64,000 nucleotides of DNA from Tachypleus tridentatus (GCF_004210375.1 NC_134830.1:10912001-10976000), one strand, 5' to 3'. Shown: positions 42,893 through 58,276, counted from the first letter of the stretch. Notes: generated by a model not told the origin, from the sequence alone. Translations and numbers: made by a program.

Positions 42893-44610
42893 TTTCGGTG
42901 CATGAAAAGTTTAAACCTGTTGAACATAATTGTCGTTGTGTTGTTTCAGTAAAACTGCAATATTCCGCGCAATAAATATCTGGGTTTTACAGATGTAAGA
43001 AAGGCACAACACTGTAATTTTAAATAAATACATAATTAAAATGAAACAGTGGATTTTTTATATGTTTTCCGTTCGTAAAATTTCTGCATCGTCTTTCTTT
43101 CTAGAAAGTGTGATTTTAAAAATTCGTATTTGAAATTGGTCTATTTATTTTGAATAACACCAAAATATTTTGTATTATATTGTGAGAGAATTATACACTG
43201 CTCGGAAGAAGGGAGCTCTTCTTTGAACTGTAATTCCCTGAAAAAGTGCTCCACTTTGCAAAACTTCACTTGTATGCAAAAATGGGATTTTCTTTGCGTT
43301 AAATTGCCTTGAGAAATCGGCGCATAGTTGCGTCTACAATGTATGGAAAAAAAGTGTCTCGGTTTTGCTCTCTGTTATGACTGCATTGGAAGAAAAGAGG
43401 GACATTGCGATAAAATACTGCGACTACAGAGATAAGAAATGCAGATTCTCCACTGTCCTAAGTTGCTCGTATGCAAATCATGACACATAATAGCTCAACC
43501 AACAGTTTAAGAAGAAACTGGTTACTTTCTTTATTGGTTAGACAAGAAGATGGCTTGTATTATTCTATTGTAGTTTTCTTTGAGAGGTATTTTAATGCAT
43601 TTTCTTTTCAGAGTGACATTTTTATAAGTATTTGTTTCGTATCTCTTCTAGTTAATTTAGTTAAAATCGTTTATTACTCAAAATACCGTTGTTCTTTAAT
43701 TTAAGAAACTTCGTCAACACATGTACAAGATAATAGACAGTTAACGTGGACTTTGAATCGTTAAAACGTGAGCACACGTTCAAGTACTTTCGTGTCACGT
43801 GCACAGCAAAGAATAACGGAACACAAGCAAGAGTGGTAGCGGCCAAATACTAAAGATAATGACTTATGAAAACAGCATTCGAAGATACTTCTGTTTCTAG
43901 ATTTCTCTTTGTAAGATTTAGGTTAACTACACACCAAGCGATGTCCAACAAGGATCGCGCATTTTCGGACAAACTCGAACCCCTAAACTGTGATTAGACT
44001 TTGAGAAATCTTGGACGTTGTTCTAACTAACGCCGTTTCAGGAGCATACGGGAAGAAATAAATACGTTTCATACAGTTGTTTAGTTATTGATGTTCCTGG
44101 TTATCATAAGATTAGAAAGTAAATTCCCAGATATTTGAGAAATTTACGCTTCAGTTATACAACTAGTTTTTCGATCAGAGTTAAATGGATTACTCCCGAT
44201 TACATATAGCTTTTTACTCTTAACTTTAAAGGCTATAATGCAGCAGAAACACCTAGAACATCAGATAAAATTTTGCGTCTAACAAGACAGTTAGTCTCAC
44301 TCTAATATAACGTAACCGGAGTTTTAATGCTCTTTTCTAAAATATATCGTTCTCTCCCTTTTCGGACGATAAGGGCGAACTTGTCCACATTGTTATCGTT
44401 TCGAGAAGTTTGGTACGTTTTCTACAATACAATTGACATTCTTATTTAAAAACAAAAACAAGGTAATAAAAATGGTAGAACTTAAAAGTTTGATCACATT
44501 TTAAGAAGTGTGAAGGTGAAATCTACATGACGATGTCTAATTCGTGTAACACCCACGAAACGTTTAGAAATTGTTTGTATAAGTAGAGGCGTTTGGGAAA
44601 AGTAACTTCA

Positions 44611-44728
44611 ATGCTCAGGTTTCCCTTCAATTCGTATTAATCTTTCGCCTTTTACTAAAGATTACCGTGGAGGGGAACATTACAATGAGCCTATAGGCGA
44701 ATTTTGAAGTCTCACTTTTGTGAGACAA
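44611..44728 (+). ncRNA. U5 spliceosomal snRNA, unit 3
   Basis: Four G in the G run; Sm site with four T. Loop I intact. Confidence 0.94.
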
Positions 44729-47361
44729 CAATCTATGGATAAAATAGACTTGAAGAAGCGACTCTCAGGTCCACTTTTGTGGTGCATTAATTTTAGTGCG
44801 AGTTGTCGCTCTTAGTTTTGTTTCTCGATGAAATATTGGGTATAAGAGAAACGTTTTTAATGTTAAAACATCTGTTAGCCATTTCTTGTTTGCTTTCGAT
44901 AATGATGGGGCATGACAGCTATTTTACAGCTGACTGAAATAAATAAATTCTGGGAAATGTCCAACAGAGGCAGTCGGTAAATTCCTCTATGAGCCAATCA
45001 AAGTTAAGATCATTTGTGAAATGAATTATTAGCGTTTTCGTAGAATAATTATAGGGAAAAATCAGTTAGATTAACAACTTGTACTATATTGGAAAGCCAG
45101 TGCTTTTTCGTAATACTACGTTCCAATAATGACTTCACGAACAAATGTATAACCTGACATTGTTGTTAGTCTATCTGCTGAAAGTATGAAACGAACAGAC
45201 AACAAAACGTTTGTTGATTTCTTAGTTTAGAGTCTGCGTTTGTTAAAGCGGTTGTCTTTAATTGAACACGTTGCTGATAGAAAATTGCTAATTCGAAAAC
45301 GATACGTGTTTAAAACTGAATCGATATTCGTTCTATGTTTTATGCACTTGGATCTCACACTGTGTGTCTGAAGCTTGTTTTAGACTTATTATACTCGCTA
45401 GTCACTTGTGAGATGTCACTGCACTTGGATTTCTTGTACCCACCGCGTCACTAAAAATCGTAATGGGAAGACCCTAATGGAACTACCATTCTATCTCGAT
45501 AAATGCATTTAGGCTTTCATGACTCCGTCTGTTTCGAGAACTAGGCCGTAACGTGACACACACACACTGAGTTTTAACGTAAGCTACGTTTCAGTAATAT
45601 ATACTTGGCATCAGCGAGGAGAAATATGCGCATATTTCTCTTTCGGTGCATGAAAAGTTTAAACCTGTTGAACATAATTGTCGTTGTGTTGTTTCAGTAA
45701 AACTGCAATATTCCGCGCAATAAATATCTGGGTTTTACAGATGTAAGAAAGGCACAACACTGTAATTTTAAATAAATACATAATTAAAATGAAACAGTGG
45801 ATTTTTTATATGTTTTCCGTTCGTAAAATTTCTGCATCGTCTTTCTTTCTAGAAAGTGTGATTTTAAAAATTCGTATTTGAAATTGGTCTATTTATTTTG
45901 AATAACACCAAAATATTTTGTATTATATTGTGAGAGAATTATACACTGCTCGGAAGAAGGGAGCTCTTCTTTGAACTGTAATTCCCTGAAAAAGTGCTCC
46001 ACTTTGCAAAACTTCACTTGTCTGCAAAATGGGATTTTCTTTGCGTTAAATTGCCTTGAGAAATCGGCGCATAGTTGCGTCTACAATGTATGGAAAAAAA
46101 GTGTCTCGGTTTTGCTCTCTGTTATGACTGCATTGGAAGAAAAGAGGGACATTGCGATAAAATACTGCGACTACAGAGATAAGAAATGCAGATTCTCCAC
46201 TGTCCTAAGTTGCTCGTATGCAAATCATGACACATAATAGCTCAACCAACAGTTTAAGAAGAAACTGGTTACTTTCTTTATTGGTTAGACAAGAAGATGG
46301 CTTGTATTATTCTATTGTAGTTTTCTTTGAGAGGTATTTTAATGCATTTTCTTTTCAGAGTGACATTTTATAAGTATTTGTTTCGTATTTCTTCTAGTTA
46401 ATTTAGTTAAAATCGTTTATTACTCAAAATACCGTTGTTCTTTAATTTAAGAAACTTCGTCAACACATGTACAAGATAATAGACAGTTAACGTGGACTTT
46501 GAATCGTTAAAACGTGAGCACACGTTCAAGTACTTTCGTGTCACGTGCACAGCAAAGAATAACGGAACACAAGCAAGAGTGGTAGCGGCCAAATACTAAA
46601 GATAATGACTTATGAAAACAGCATTCGAAGATACTTCTGTTTCTAGATTTCTCTTTGTAAGATTTAGGTTAACGGCAGACGTTGTACACATCAAGCGATG
46701 TCCAACAAGGATCGCGCATTTTCGCACAAACTCGAACCCCTAAACTGTGATTAGACTTTGAGAAATCTTGGACGTTGTTCTAACTAACGCCGTTTCAGGA
46801 GCATACGGGAAGAAATAAATACGTTTCATACAGTTGTTTAGTTATTGATGTTCCTGGTTATCATAAGATTAGAAAGTAAATTCCCAGATATTTGAGAAAT
46901 TTACGCTTCAGTTATACAACTAGTTTTTCGATCAGAGTTAAATGGATTACTCCCGATTACATATAGCTTTTTACTCTTAACTTTAAAGGCTATAATGCAG
47001 CAGAAACACCTAGAACATCAGATAAAATTTTGCGTCTAACAAGACAGTTAGTCTCACTCTAATATAACGTAACCGGAGTTTTAATGCTCTTTTCTAAAAT
47101 ATATCGTTCTCTCCCTTTTCGGACGATAAGGGCGAACTTGTCCACATTGTTATCGTTTCGAGAAGTTTGGTACGTTTTCTACAATACAATTGACATTCTT
47201 ATTTAAAAACAAGGTAATAAAAATGGTAGAACTTAAAAGTTTGATCACATTTTAAGAAGTGTGAAGGTGAAATCTACATGACGATGTCTAATTCGTGTAA
47301 CACCCACGAAACGTTTAGAAATTGTTTGTATAAGTAGAGGCGTTTGGGAAAAGTAACTTCA

Positions 47362-47480
47362 ATGCTCAGGTTTCCCTTCAATTCGTATTAATCTTTCGCC
47401 TTTTACTAAAGATTACCGTGGAGGGGAACATTACAATGAGCCTATAGGCGAATTTTTGAAGTCTCACTTTTGTGAGACAA
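47362..47480 (+). ncRNA. U5 spliceosomal snRNA, unit 4
   Basis: Same sequence as unit 1 through the RNA: four G, Sm site with five T, intact loop I. Confidence 0.95.
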
Positions 47481-50117
47481 CAATCTATGGATAAAATAGA
47501 CTTGAAGAAGCGACTCTCAGGTCCACTTTTGTGGTGCATTAATTTTAGTGCGAGTTGTCGCTCTTAGTTTTGTTTCTCGATGAAATATTGGGTATAAGAG
47601 AAACGTTTTTAATGTTAAAACATCTGTTAGCCATTTCTTGTTTGCTTTCGATAATGATGGGGCATGACAGCTATTTTACAGCTGACTGAAATAAATAAAT
47701 TCTGGGAAATGTCCAACAGAGGCAGTCGGTAAATTCCTCTATGAGCCAATCAAAGTTAAGATCATTTGTGAAATGAATTATTAGCGTTTTCGTAGAATAA
47801 TTATAGGGAAAAATCAGTTAGATTAACAACTTGTACTATATTGGAAAGCCAGTGCTTTTCGTAATACTACGTTCCAATAATGACTTCACGAACAAATGTA
47901 TAACCTGACATTGTTGTTAGTCTATCTGCTGAAAGTATGAAACGAACAGACAACAAAACGTTTGTTGATTTCTTAGTTTAGAGTCTGCGTTTGTTAAAGC
48001 GGTTGTCTTTAATTGAACACGTTGCTGATAGAAAATTGCTAATTCGAAAACGATACGTGTTTAAAACTGAATCGATATTCGTTCTATGTTTTTATGCACT
48101 TGGATCTCACACTGTGTGTCTGAAGCTTGTTTTAGACTTATTATACTCGCTAGTCACTTGTGAGATGTCACTGCACTTGGATTTCTTGTACCCACCGCGT
48201 CACTAAAAATCGTAATGGGAAGACCCTAATGGAACTACCATTCTATCTCGATAAATGCATTTAGGCTTTCATGACTCCGTCTGTTTCGAGAACTAGGCCG
48301 TAACGTGACACACACACACTGAGTTTTTAACGTAAGCTACGTTTCAGTAATATATACTTGGCATCAGCGAGGAGAAATATGCGCATATTTCTCTTTCGGT
48401 GCATGAAAAGTTTAAACCTGTTGAACATAATTGTCGTTGTGTTGTTTCAGTAAAACTGCAATATTCCGCGCAATAAATATCTGGGTTTTACAGATGTAAG
48501 AAAGGCACAACACTGTAATTTTAAATAAATACATAATTAAAATGAAACAGTGGATTTTTTATATGTTTTCCGTTCGTAAAATTTCTGCATCGTCTTTCTT
48601 TCTAGAAAGTGTGATTTTAAAAATTCGTATTTGAAATTGGTCTATTTATTTTGAATAACACCAAAATATTTTGTATTATATTGTGAGAGAATTATACACT
48701 GCTCGGAAGAAGGGAGCTCTTCTTTGAACTGTAATTCCCTGAAAAAGTGCTCCACTTTGCAAAACTTCACTTGTCTGCAAAATGGGATTTTCTTTGCGTT
48801 AAATTGCCTTGAGAAATCGGCGCATAGTTGCGTCTACAATGTATGGAAAAAAAGTGTCTCGGTTTTGCTCTCTGTTATGACTGCATTGGAAGAAAAGAGG
48901 GACATTGCGATAAAATACTGCGACTACAGAGATAAGAAATGCGAATTCTCCACTGTCCTAAGTTGCTCGTATGCAAATCATGACACATAATAGCTCAACC
49001 AACAGTTTAAGAAGAAACTGGTTACTTTCTTTATTGGTTAGACAAGAAGATGGCTTGTATTATTCTATTGTAGTTTTCTTTGAGAGGTATTTTAATGCAT
49101 TTTCTTTTCAGAGTGACATTTTATAAGTATTTGTTTCGTATTTCTTCTAGTTAATTTAGTTAAAATCGTTTATTACTCAAAATACCGTTGTTCTTTAATT
49201 TAAGAAACTTCGTCAACACATGTACAAGATAATAGACAGTTAACGTGGACTTTGAATCGTTAAAACGTGAGCACACGTTCAAGTACTTTCGTGTCACGTG
49301 CACAGCAAAGAATAACGGAACACAAGCAAGAGTGGTAGCGGCCAAATACTAAAGATAATGACTTATGAAAACAGCATTCGAAGATACTTCTGTTTCTAGA
49401 TTTCTCTTTGTAAGATTTAGGTTAACGGCAGACGTTGTACACACCAAGCGATGTCCAACAAGGATCGCGCATTTTCGGACAAACTCGAACCCCTAAACTG
49501 TGATTAGACTTTGAGAAATCTTGGACGTTGTTCTAACTAACGCCGTTTCAGGAGCATACGGGAAGAAATAAATACGTTTCATACAGTTGTTTAGTTATTG
49601 ATGTTCCTGGTTATCATAAGATTAGAAAGTAAATTCCCAGATATTTGAGAAATTTACGCTTCAGTTATACAACTAGTTTTTCGATCAGAGTTAAATGGAT
49701 TACTCCCGATTACATATAGCTTTTACTCTTAACTTTAAAGGCTATAATGCAGCAGAAACACCTAGAACATCAGATAAAATTTTGCGTCTAACAAGACAGT
49801 TAGTCTCACTCTAATATAACGTAACCGGGTTTTAATGCTCTTTTCTAAAATATATCGTTCTCTCCCTTTTCGGACGATAAGGGCGAACTTGTCCACATTG
49901 TTATCGTTTCGAGAAGTTTGGTACGTTTTCTACAATACAATTGACATTCTTATTTAAAACAAAAACAAGGTAATAAAAATGGTAGAACTTAAAAGTTTGA
50001 TCACATTTTAAGAAGTGTGAAGGTGAAATCTACATGACGATGTCTAATTCGTGTAACACCCACGAAACGTTTAGAAATTGTTTGTATAAGTAGAGGCGTT
50101 TGGGAAAAGTAACTTCA

Positions 50118-50235
50118 ATGCTCAGGTTTCCCTTCAATTCGTATTAATCTTTCGCCTTTTACTAAAGATTACCGTGGAGGGAACATTACAATGAGCCTAT
50201 AGGCGAATTTTTGAAGTCTCACTTTTGTGAGACAA
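50118..50235 (+). ncRNA. U5 spliceosomal snRNA, unit 5
   Basis: Three G in the G run; Sm site with five T. First of three units with the spacer deletion. Confidence 0.94.
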
Positions 50236-52796
50236 CAATCTATGGATAAAATAGACTTGAAGAAGCGACTCTCAGGTCCACTTTTGTGGTGCATTAATTT
50301 TAGTGCGAGTTGTCGCTCTTAGTTTTGTTTCTCGATGAAATATTGGGTATAAGAGAAACGTTTTTAATGTTAAAACATCTGTTAGCCATTTCTTGTTTGC
50401 TTTCGATAATGATGGGGCATGACAGCTATTTTACAGCTGACTGAAATAAATAAATTCTGGGAAATGTCCAACAGAGGCAGTCGGTAAATTCCTCTATGAG
50501 CCAATCAAAGTTAAGATCATTTGTGAAATGAATTATTAGCGTTTTCGTAGAATAATTATAGGGAAAAATCAGTTAGATTAACAACTTGTACTATATTGGA
50601 AAGCCAGTGCTTTTCGTAATACTACGTTCCAATAATGACTTCACGAACAAATGTATAACCTGACATTGTTGTTAGTCTATCTGCTGAAAGTATGAAACGA
50701 ACAGACAACAAAACGTTTGTTGATTTCTTAGTTTAGAGTCTGCGTTTGTTAAAGCGGTTGTCTTTAATTGAACACGTTGCTGATAGAAAATTGCTAATTC
50801 GAAAACGATACGTGTTTAAAACTGAATCGATATTCGTTCTATGTTTTTATGCACTTGGATCTCACACTGTGTGTCTGAAGCTTGTTTTAGACTTATTATA
50901 CTCGCTAGTCACTTGTGAGATGTCACTGCACTTGGATTTCTTGTACCCACCGCGTCACTAAAAAATCGTAATGGGAAGACCCTAATGGAACTACCACTGA
51001 GTTTTTAACGTAAGCTACGTTTCAGTAATATATACTTGGCATCAGCGAGGAGAAATATGCGCATATTTCTCTTTCTGTGCATGAAAAGTTTAAACCTGTT
51101 GAACATAATTGTCGTTGTGTTGTTTCAGTAAAACTGCAATATTCCGCGCAATAAATATCTGGGTTTTACAGATGTAAGAAAGGCACAACACTGTAATTTT
51201 AAATAAATACATAATTAAAATGAAACAGTGGATTTTTTATATGTTTTCCGTTCGTAAAATTTCTGCATCGTCTTTCTTTCTAGAAAGTGTGATTTTAAAA
51301 AATTCGTATTTGAAATTGGTCTATTTATTTTGAATAACACCAAAATATTTTGTATTATATTGTGAGAGAATTATACACTGCTCGGAAGAAGGGAGCTCTT
51401 CTTTGAACTGTAATTCCCTGAAAAGTGCTCCACTTTGCAAAACTTCACTTGTCTGCAAAATGGGATTTTCTTTGCGTTAAATTGCCTTGAGAAATCGGCG
51501 CATAGTTGCGTCTACAATGTATGGAAAAAAAGTGTCTCGGTTTTGCTCTCTGTTATGACTGCATTGGAAGAAAAGAGGGACATTGCGATAAAATACTGCG
51601 ACTACAGAGATAAGAAATGCGAATTCTCCACTGTCCTAAGTTGCTCGTATGCAAATCATGACACATAATAGCTCAACCAACAGTTTAAGAAGAAACTGGT
51701 TACTTTCTTTATTGGTTAGACAAGAAGATGGCTTGTATTATTCTATTGTAGTTTTCTTTGAGAGGTATTTTAATGCATTTTCTTTTCAGAGTGACATTTT
51801 ATAAGTATTTGTTTCGTATTTCTTCTAGTTAATTTAGTTAAAATCGTTTATTACTCAAAATACCGTTGTTCTTTAATTTAAGAAACTTCGTCAACACATG
51901 TACAAGATAATAGACAGTTAACGTGGACTTTGAATCGTTAAAACGTGAGCACACGTTCAAGTACTTTCGTGTCACGTGCACAGCAAAGAATAACGGAACA
52001 CAAGCAAGAGTGGTAGCGGCCAAATACTAAAGATAATGACTTATGAAAACAGCATTCGAAGATACTTCTGTTTCTAGATTTCTCTTTGTAAGATTTAGGT
52101 TAACGGCAGACGTTGTACACATCAAGCGATGTCCAACAAGGATCGCGCATTTTCGCACAAACTCGAACCCCTAAACTGTGATTAGACTTTGAGAAATCTT
52201 GGACGTTGTTCTAACTAACGCCGTTTCAGGAGCATACGGGAAGAAATAAATACGTTTCATACAGTTGTTTAGTTATTGATGTTCCTGGTTATCATAAGAT
52301 TAGAAAGTAAATTCCCAGATATTTGAGAAATTTACGCTTCAGTTATACAACTAGTTTTTCGATCAGAGTTAAATGGATTACTCCCGATTACATATAGCTT
52401 TTTACTCTTAACTTTAAAGGCTATAATGCAGCAGAAACACCTAGAACATCAGATAAAATTTTGCGTCTAACAAGACAGTTAGTCTCACTCTAATATAACG
52501 TAACCGGAGTTTTAATGCTCTTTTCTAAAATATATCGTTCTCTCCCTTTTCGGACGATAAGGGCGAACTTGTCCACATTGTTATCGTTTCGAGAAGTTTG
52601 GTACGTTTTCTACAATACAATTGACATTCTTATTTAAAACAAAAACAAGGTAATAAAATGGTAGAACTTAAAAGTTTGATCACATTTTAAGAAGTATGAA
52701 GGTGAAATCTACATGACGATGTCTAATTCGTGTAACACCCACGAAACGTTTAGAAATTGTTTGTATAAGTAGAGGCGTTTGGGAAAAGTAACTTCA

Positions 52797-52915
52797 ATGC
52801 TCAGGTTTCCCTTCAATTCGTATTAATCTTTCGCCTTTTACTAAAGATTACCGTGGAGGGGAACATTACAATGAGCCTATAGGCGAATTTTTGAAGTCTC
52901 ACTTTTGTGAGACAA
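52797..52915 (+). ncRNA. U5 spliceosomal snRNA, unit 6
   Basis: Four G, five T in the Sm site, loop I intact. Confidence 0.95.
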
Positions 52916-55478
52916 CAATCTATGGATAAAATAGACTTGAAGAAGCGACTCTCAGGTCCACTTTTGTGGTGCATTAATTTTAGTGCGAGTTGTCGCTCTT
53001 AGTTTTGTTTCTCGATGAAATATTGGGTATAAGAGAAACGTTTTTAATGTTAAAACATCTGTTAGCCATTTCTTGTTTGCTTTCGATAATGATGGGGCAT
53101 GACAGCTATTTTACAGCTGACTGAAATAAATAAATTCTGGGAAATGTCCAACAGAGGCAGTCGGTAAATTCCTCTATGAGCCAATCAAAGTTAAGATCAT
53201 TTGTGAAATGAATTATTAGCGTTTTCGTAGAATAATTATAGGGAAAAATCAGTTAGATTAACAACTTGTACTATATTGGAAAGCCAGTGCTTTTCGTAAT
53301 ACTACGTTCCAATAATGACTTCACGAACAAATGTATAACCTGACATTGTTGTTAGTCTATCTGCTGAAAGTATGAAACGAACAGACAACAAAACGTTTGT
53401 TGATTTCTTAGTTTAGAGTCTGCGTTTGTTAAAGCGGTTGTCTTTAATTGAACACGTTGCTGATAGAAAATTGCTAATTCGAAAACGATACGTGTTTAAA
53501 ACTGAATCGATATTCGTTCTATGTTTTTATGCACTTGGATCTCACACTGTGTGTCTGAAGCTTGTTTTAGACTTATTATACTCGCTAGTCACTTGTGAGA
53601 TGTCACTGCACTTGGATTTCTTGTACCCACCGCGTCACTAAAAAATCGTAATGGGAAGACCCTAATGGAACTACCACTGAGTTTTTAACGTAAGCTACGT
53701 TTCAGTAATATATACTTGGCATCAGCGAGGAGAAATATGCGCATATTTCTCTTTCGGTGCATGAAAAGTTTAAACCTGTTGAACATAATTGTCGTTGTGT
53801 TGTTTCAGTAAAACTGCAATATTCCGCGCAATAAATATCTGGGTTTTACAGATGTAAGAAAGGCACAACACTGTAATTTTAAATAAATACATAATTAAAA
53901 TGAAACAGTGGATTTTTTATATGTTTTCCGTTCGTAAAATTTCTGCATCGTCTTTCTTTCTAGAAAGTGTGATTTTAAAAAATTCGTATTTGAAATTGGT
54001 CTATTTATTTTGAATAACACCAAAATATTTTGTATTATATTGTGAGAGAATTATACACTGCTCGGAAGAAGGGAGCTCTTCTTTGAACTGTAATTCCCTG
54101 AAAAGTGCTCCACTTTGCAAAACTTCACTTGTCTGCAAAATGGGATTTTCTTTGCGTTAAATTGCCTTGAGAAATCGGCGCATAGTTGCGTCTACAATGT
54201 ATGGAAAAAAAGTGTCTCGGTTTTGCTCTCTGTTATGACTGCATTGGAAGAAAAGAGGGACATTGCGATAAAATACTGCGACTACAGAGATAAGAAATGC
54301 GAATTCTCCACTGTCCTAAGTTGCTCGTATGCAAATCATGACACATAATAGCTCAACCAACAGTTTAAGAAGAAACTGGTTACTTTCTTTATTGGTTAGA
54401 CAAGAAGATGGCTTGTATTATTCTATTGTAGTTTTCTTTGAGAGGTATTTTAATGCATTTTCTTTTCAGAGTGACATTTTATAAGTATTTGTTTCGTATT
54501 TCTTCTAGTTAATTTAGTTAAAATCGTTTATTACTCAAAATACCGTTGTTCTTTAATTTAAGAAACTTCGTCAACACATGTACAAGATAATAGACAGTTA
54601 ACGTGGACTTTGAATCGTTAAAACGTGAGCACACGTTCAAGTACTTTCGTGTCACGTGCACAGCAAAGAATAACGGAACACAAGCAAGAGTGGTAGCGGC
54701 CAAATACTAAAGATAATGACTTATGAAAACAGCATTCGAAGATACTTCTGTTTCTAGATATCTCTTTGTAAGATTTAGGTTAACGGCAGACGTTGTACAC
54801 ATCAAGCGATGTCCAACAAGGATCGCGCATTTTCGGACAAACTCGAACCCCTAAACTGTGATTAGACTTTGAGAAATCTTGGACGTTGTTCTAACTAACG
54901 CCGTTTCAGGAGCATACGGGAAGAAATAAATACGTTTCATACAGTTGTTTAGTTATTGATGTTCCTGGTTATCATAAGATTAGAAAGTAAATTCCCAGAT
55001 ATTTGAGAAATTTACGCTTCAGTTATACAACTAGTTTTTCGATCAGAGTTAAATGGATTACTCCCGATTACATATAGCTTTTTACTCTTAACTTTAAAGG
55101 CTATAATGCAGCAGAAACACCTAGAACATCAGATAAAATTTTGCGTCTAACAAGACAGTTAGTCTCACTCTAATATAACGTAACCGGAGTTTTAATGCTC
55201 TTTTCTAAAATATATCGTTCTCTCCCTTTTCGGACGATAAGGGCGAACTTGTCCACATTGTTATCGTTTCGAGAAGTTTGGTACGTTTTCTACAATACAA
55301 TTGACATTCTTATTTAAAAACAAAAACAAGGTAATAAAAATGGTAGAACTTAAAAGTTTGATCACATTTTAAGAAGTGTGAAGGTGAAATCTACATGACG
55401 ATGTCTAATTCGTGTAACACCCACGAAACGTTTAGAAATTGTTTGTATAAGTAGAGGCGTTTGGGAAAAGTAACTTCA

Positions 55479-55595
55479 ATGCTCAGGTTTCCCTTCAATT
55501 CGTATTAATCTTTCGCCTTTACTAAAGATTACCGTGGAGGGAACATTACAATGAGCCTATAGGCGAATTTTTGAAGTCTCACTTTTGTGAGACAA
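55479..55595 (+). ncRNA. U5 spliceosomal snRNA, unit 7, shortened loop I
   Basis: Loop I reads GCCTTTACT, one T fewer than the otherwise invariant GCCTTTTACT that contacts exon ends. It also has three G in the G run. Either a non-functional copy or a homopolymer consensus error. Confidence 0.9.
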
Positions 55596-58157
55596 CAATC
55601 TATGGATAAAATAGACTTGAAGAAGCGACTCTCAGGTCCACTTTTGTGGTGCATTAATTTTAGTGCGAGTTGTCGCTCTTAGTTTTGTTTCTCGATGAAA
55701 TATTGGGTATAAGAGAAACGTTTTTAATGTTAAAACATCTGTTAGCCATTTCTTGTTTGCTTTCGATAATGATGGGGCATGACAGCTATTTTACAGCTGA
55801 CTGAAATAAATAAATTCTGGGAAATGTCCAACAGAGGCAGTCGGTAAATTCCTCTATGAGCCAATCAAAGTTAAGATCATTTGTGAAATGAATTATTAGC
55901 GTTTTCGTAGAATAATTATAGGGAAAAATCAGTTAGATTAACAACTTGTACTATATTGGAAAGCCAGTGCTTTTTCGTAATACTACGTTCCAATAATGAC
56001 TTCACGAACAAATGTATAACCTGACATTGAGGTTAGTCTATCTGCTGAAATTATGAAACGAACAGACAACAAAACGTTTGTTGATTTCTTAGTTTAGAGT
56101 CTGCGTTTGTTAAAGCGGTTGTCTTTAATTGAACACGTTGCTGATAGAAAATTGCTAATTCGAAAACGATACGTGTTTAAAACTGAATCGATATTCGTTC
56201 TATGTTTTTATGCACTTGGATCTCACACTGTGTGTCTGAAGCTTGTTTTAGACTTATTATACTCGCTAGTCACTTGTGAGATGTCACTGCACTTGGATTT
56301 CTTGTACCCACCGCGTCACTAAAAATCGTAATGGGAAGACCCTAATGGAACTACCACTGAGTTTTTAACGTAAGCTACGTTTCAGTAATATATACTTGGC
56401 ATCAGCGAGGAGAAATATGCGCATATTTCTCTTTCGGTGCATGAAAAGTTTAAACCTGTTGAACATAATTGTCGTTGTGTTGTTTCAGTAAAACTGCAAT
56501 ATTCCGCGCAATAAGTATCTGGGTTTTACAGATGTAAGAAAGGCACAACACTGTAATTTTAAATAAATACATAATTAAAATGAAACAGTGGATTTTTATA
56601 TGTTTTCCGTTCGTAAAATTTCTGCATCGTCTTTCTTTCTAGAAAGTGTGATTTTAAAATTCGTATTTGAAATTGGTCTATTTATTTTGAATAACACCAA
56701 AATATTTTGTATTATATTGTGAGAGAATTATACACTGCTCGGAAGAAGGGAGCTCTTCTTTGAACTGTAATTCCCTGAAAAGTGCTCCACTTTGCAAAAC
56801 TTCACTTGTCTGCAAAATGGGATTTTCTTTGCGTTAAATTGCCTTGAGAAATCGGCGCATAGTTGCGTCTACAATGTATGGAAAAAAAGTGTCTCGGTTT
56901 TGCTCTCTGTTATGACTGCATTGGAAGAAAAGAGGGACATTGCGATAAAATACTGCGACTACAGAGATAAGAAATGCGAATTCTCCACTGTCCTAAGTTG
57001 CTCGTATGCAAATCATGACACATAATAGCTCAACCAACAGTTTAAGAAGAAACTGGTTACTTTCTTTATTGGTTAGACAAGAAGATGGCTTGTATTATTC
57101 TATTGTAGTTTTCTTTGAGAGGTATTTTAATGCATTTTCTTTTCAGAGTGACATTTTATAAGTATTTGTTTCGTATTTCTTCTAGTTAATTTAGTTAAAA
57201 TCGTTTATTACTCAAAATACCGTTGTTCTTTAATTTAAGAAACTTCGTCAACACATGTACAAGATAATAGACAGTTAACGTGGACTTTGAATCGTTAAAA
57301 CGTGAGCACACGTTCAAGTACTTTCGTGTCACGTGCACAGCAAAGAATAACGGAACACAAGCAAGAGTGGTAGCGGCCAAATACTAAAGATAATGACTTA
57401 TGAAAACAGCATTCGAAGATACTTCTGTTTCTAGATTTCTCTTTGTAAGATTTAGGTTAACGGCAGACGTTGTACACACCAAGCGATGTCCAACAAGGAT
57501 CGCGCATTTTCGGACAAACTCGAACCCCTAAACTGTGATTAGACTTTGAGAAATCTTGGACGTTGTTCTAACTAACGCCGTTTTAGGAGCATACGGGAAG
57601 AAATAAATACGTTTCATACAGTTGTTTAGTTATTGATGTTCCTGGTTATCATAAGATTAGAAAGTAAATTCCCAGATATTTGAGAAATTTACGCTTCAGT
57701 TATACAACTAGTTTTTCGATCAGAGTTAAATGGATTACTCCCGATTACATATAGCTTTTTTACTCTTAACTTTAAAGGCTATAATGCAGCAGAAACACCT
57801 AGAACATCAGATAAAATTTTGCGTCTAACAAGACAGTTAGTCTCACTCTAATATAACGTAACCGGAGTTTTAATGCGCTCTTCTAAAAATACACCGTTCT
57901 CTCCCTTTTCGGACGATAAGGGCGAACTTGTCCACATTGTTATCGTTTCGAGAAGTTTGGTACGTTTTCTACAATACAATTGACATTCTTATTTAAAAAC
58001 AAAAACAATGTAATAAAAATGGTAGAACTTAAAAGTTTGATCACATTTTAAGAAGTATGAAGGTGAAATCTACATGACGATGTCTAATTCGTGTAACACC
58101 CACGAAACGTTTAGAAATTGTTTGTATAAGTAGAGGCGTTTGGGAAAAGTAACTTCA

Positions 58158-58276
58158 ATGCTCAGGTTTCCCTTCAATTCGTATTAATCTTTCGCCTTTT
58201 ACTAAAGATTACCGTGGAGGGGAACATTACAATGAGCCTATAGGCGAATTTTTGAAGTCTCACTTTTGTGAGACAA
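58158..58276 (+). ncRNA. U5 spliceosomal snRNA, unit 8
   Basis: Same sequence as unit 1 through the RNA; four G, five T, loop I intact. Confidence 0.95.
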
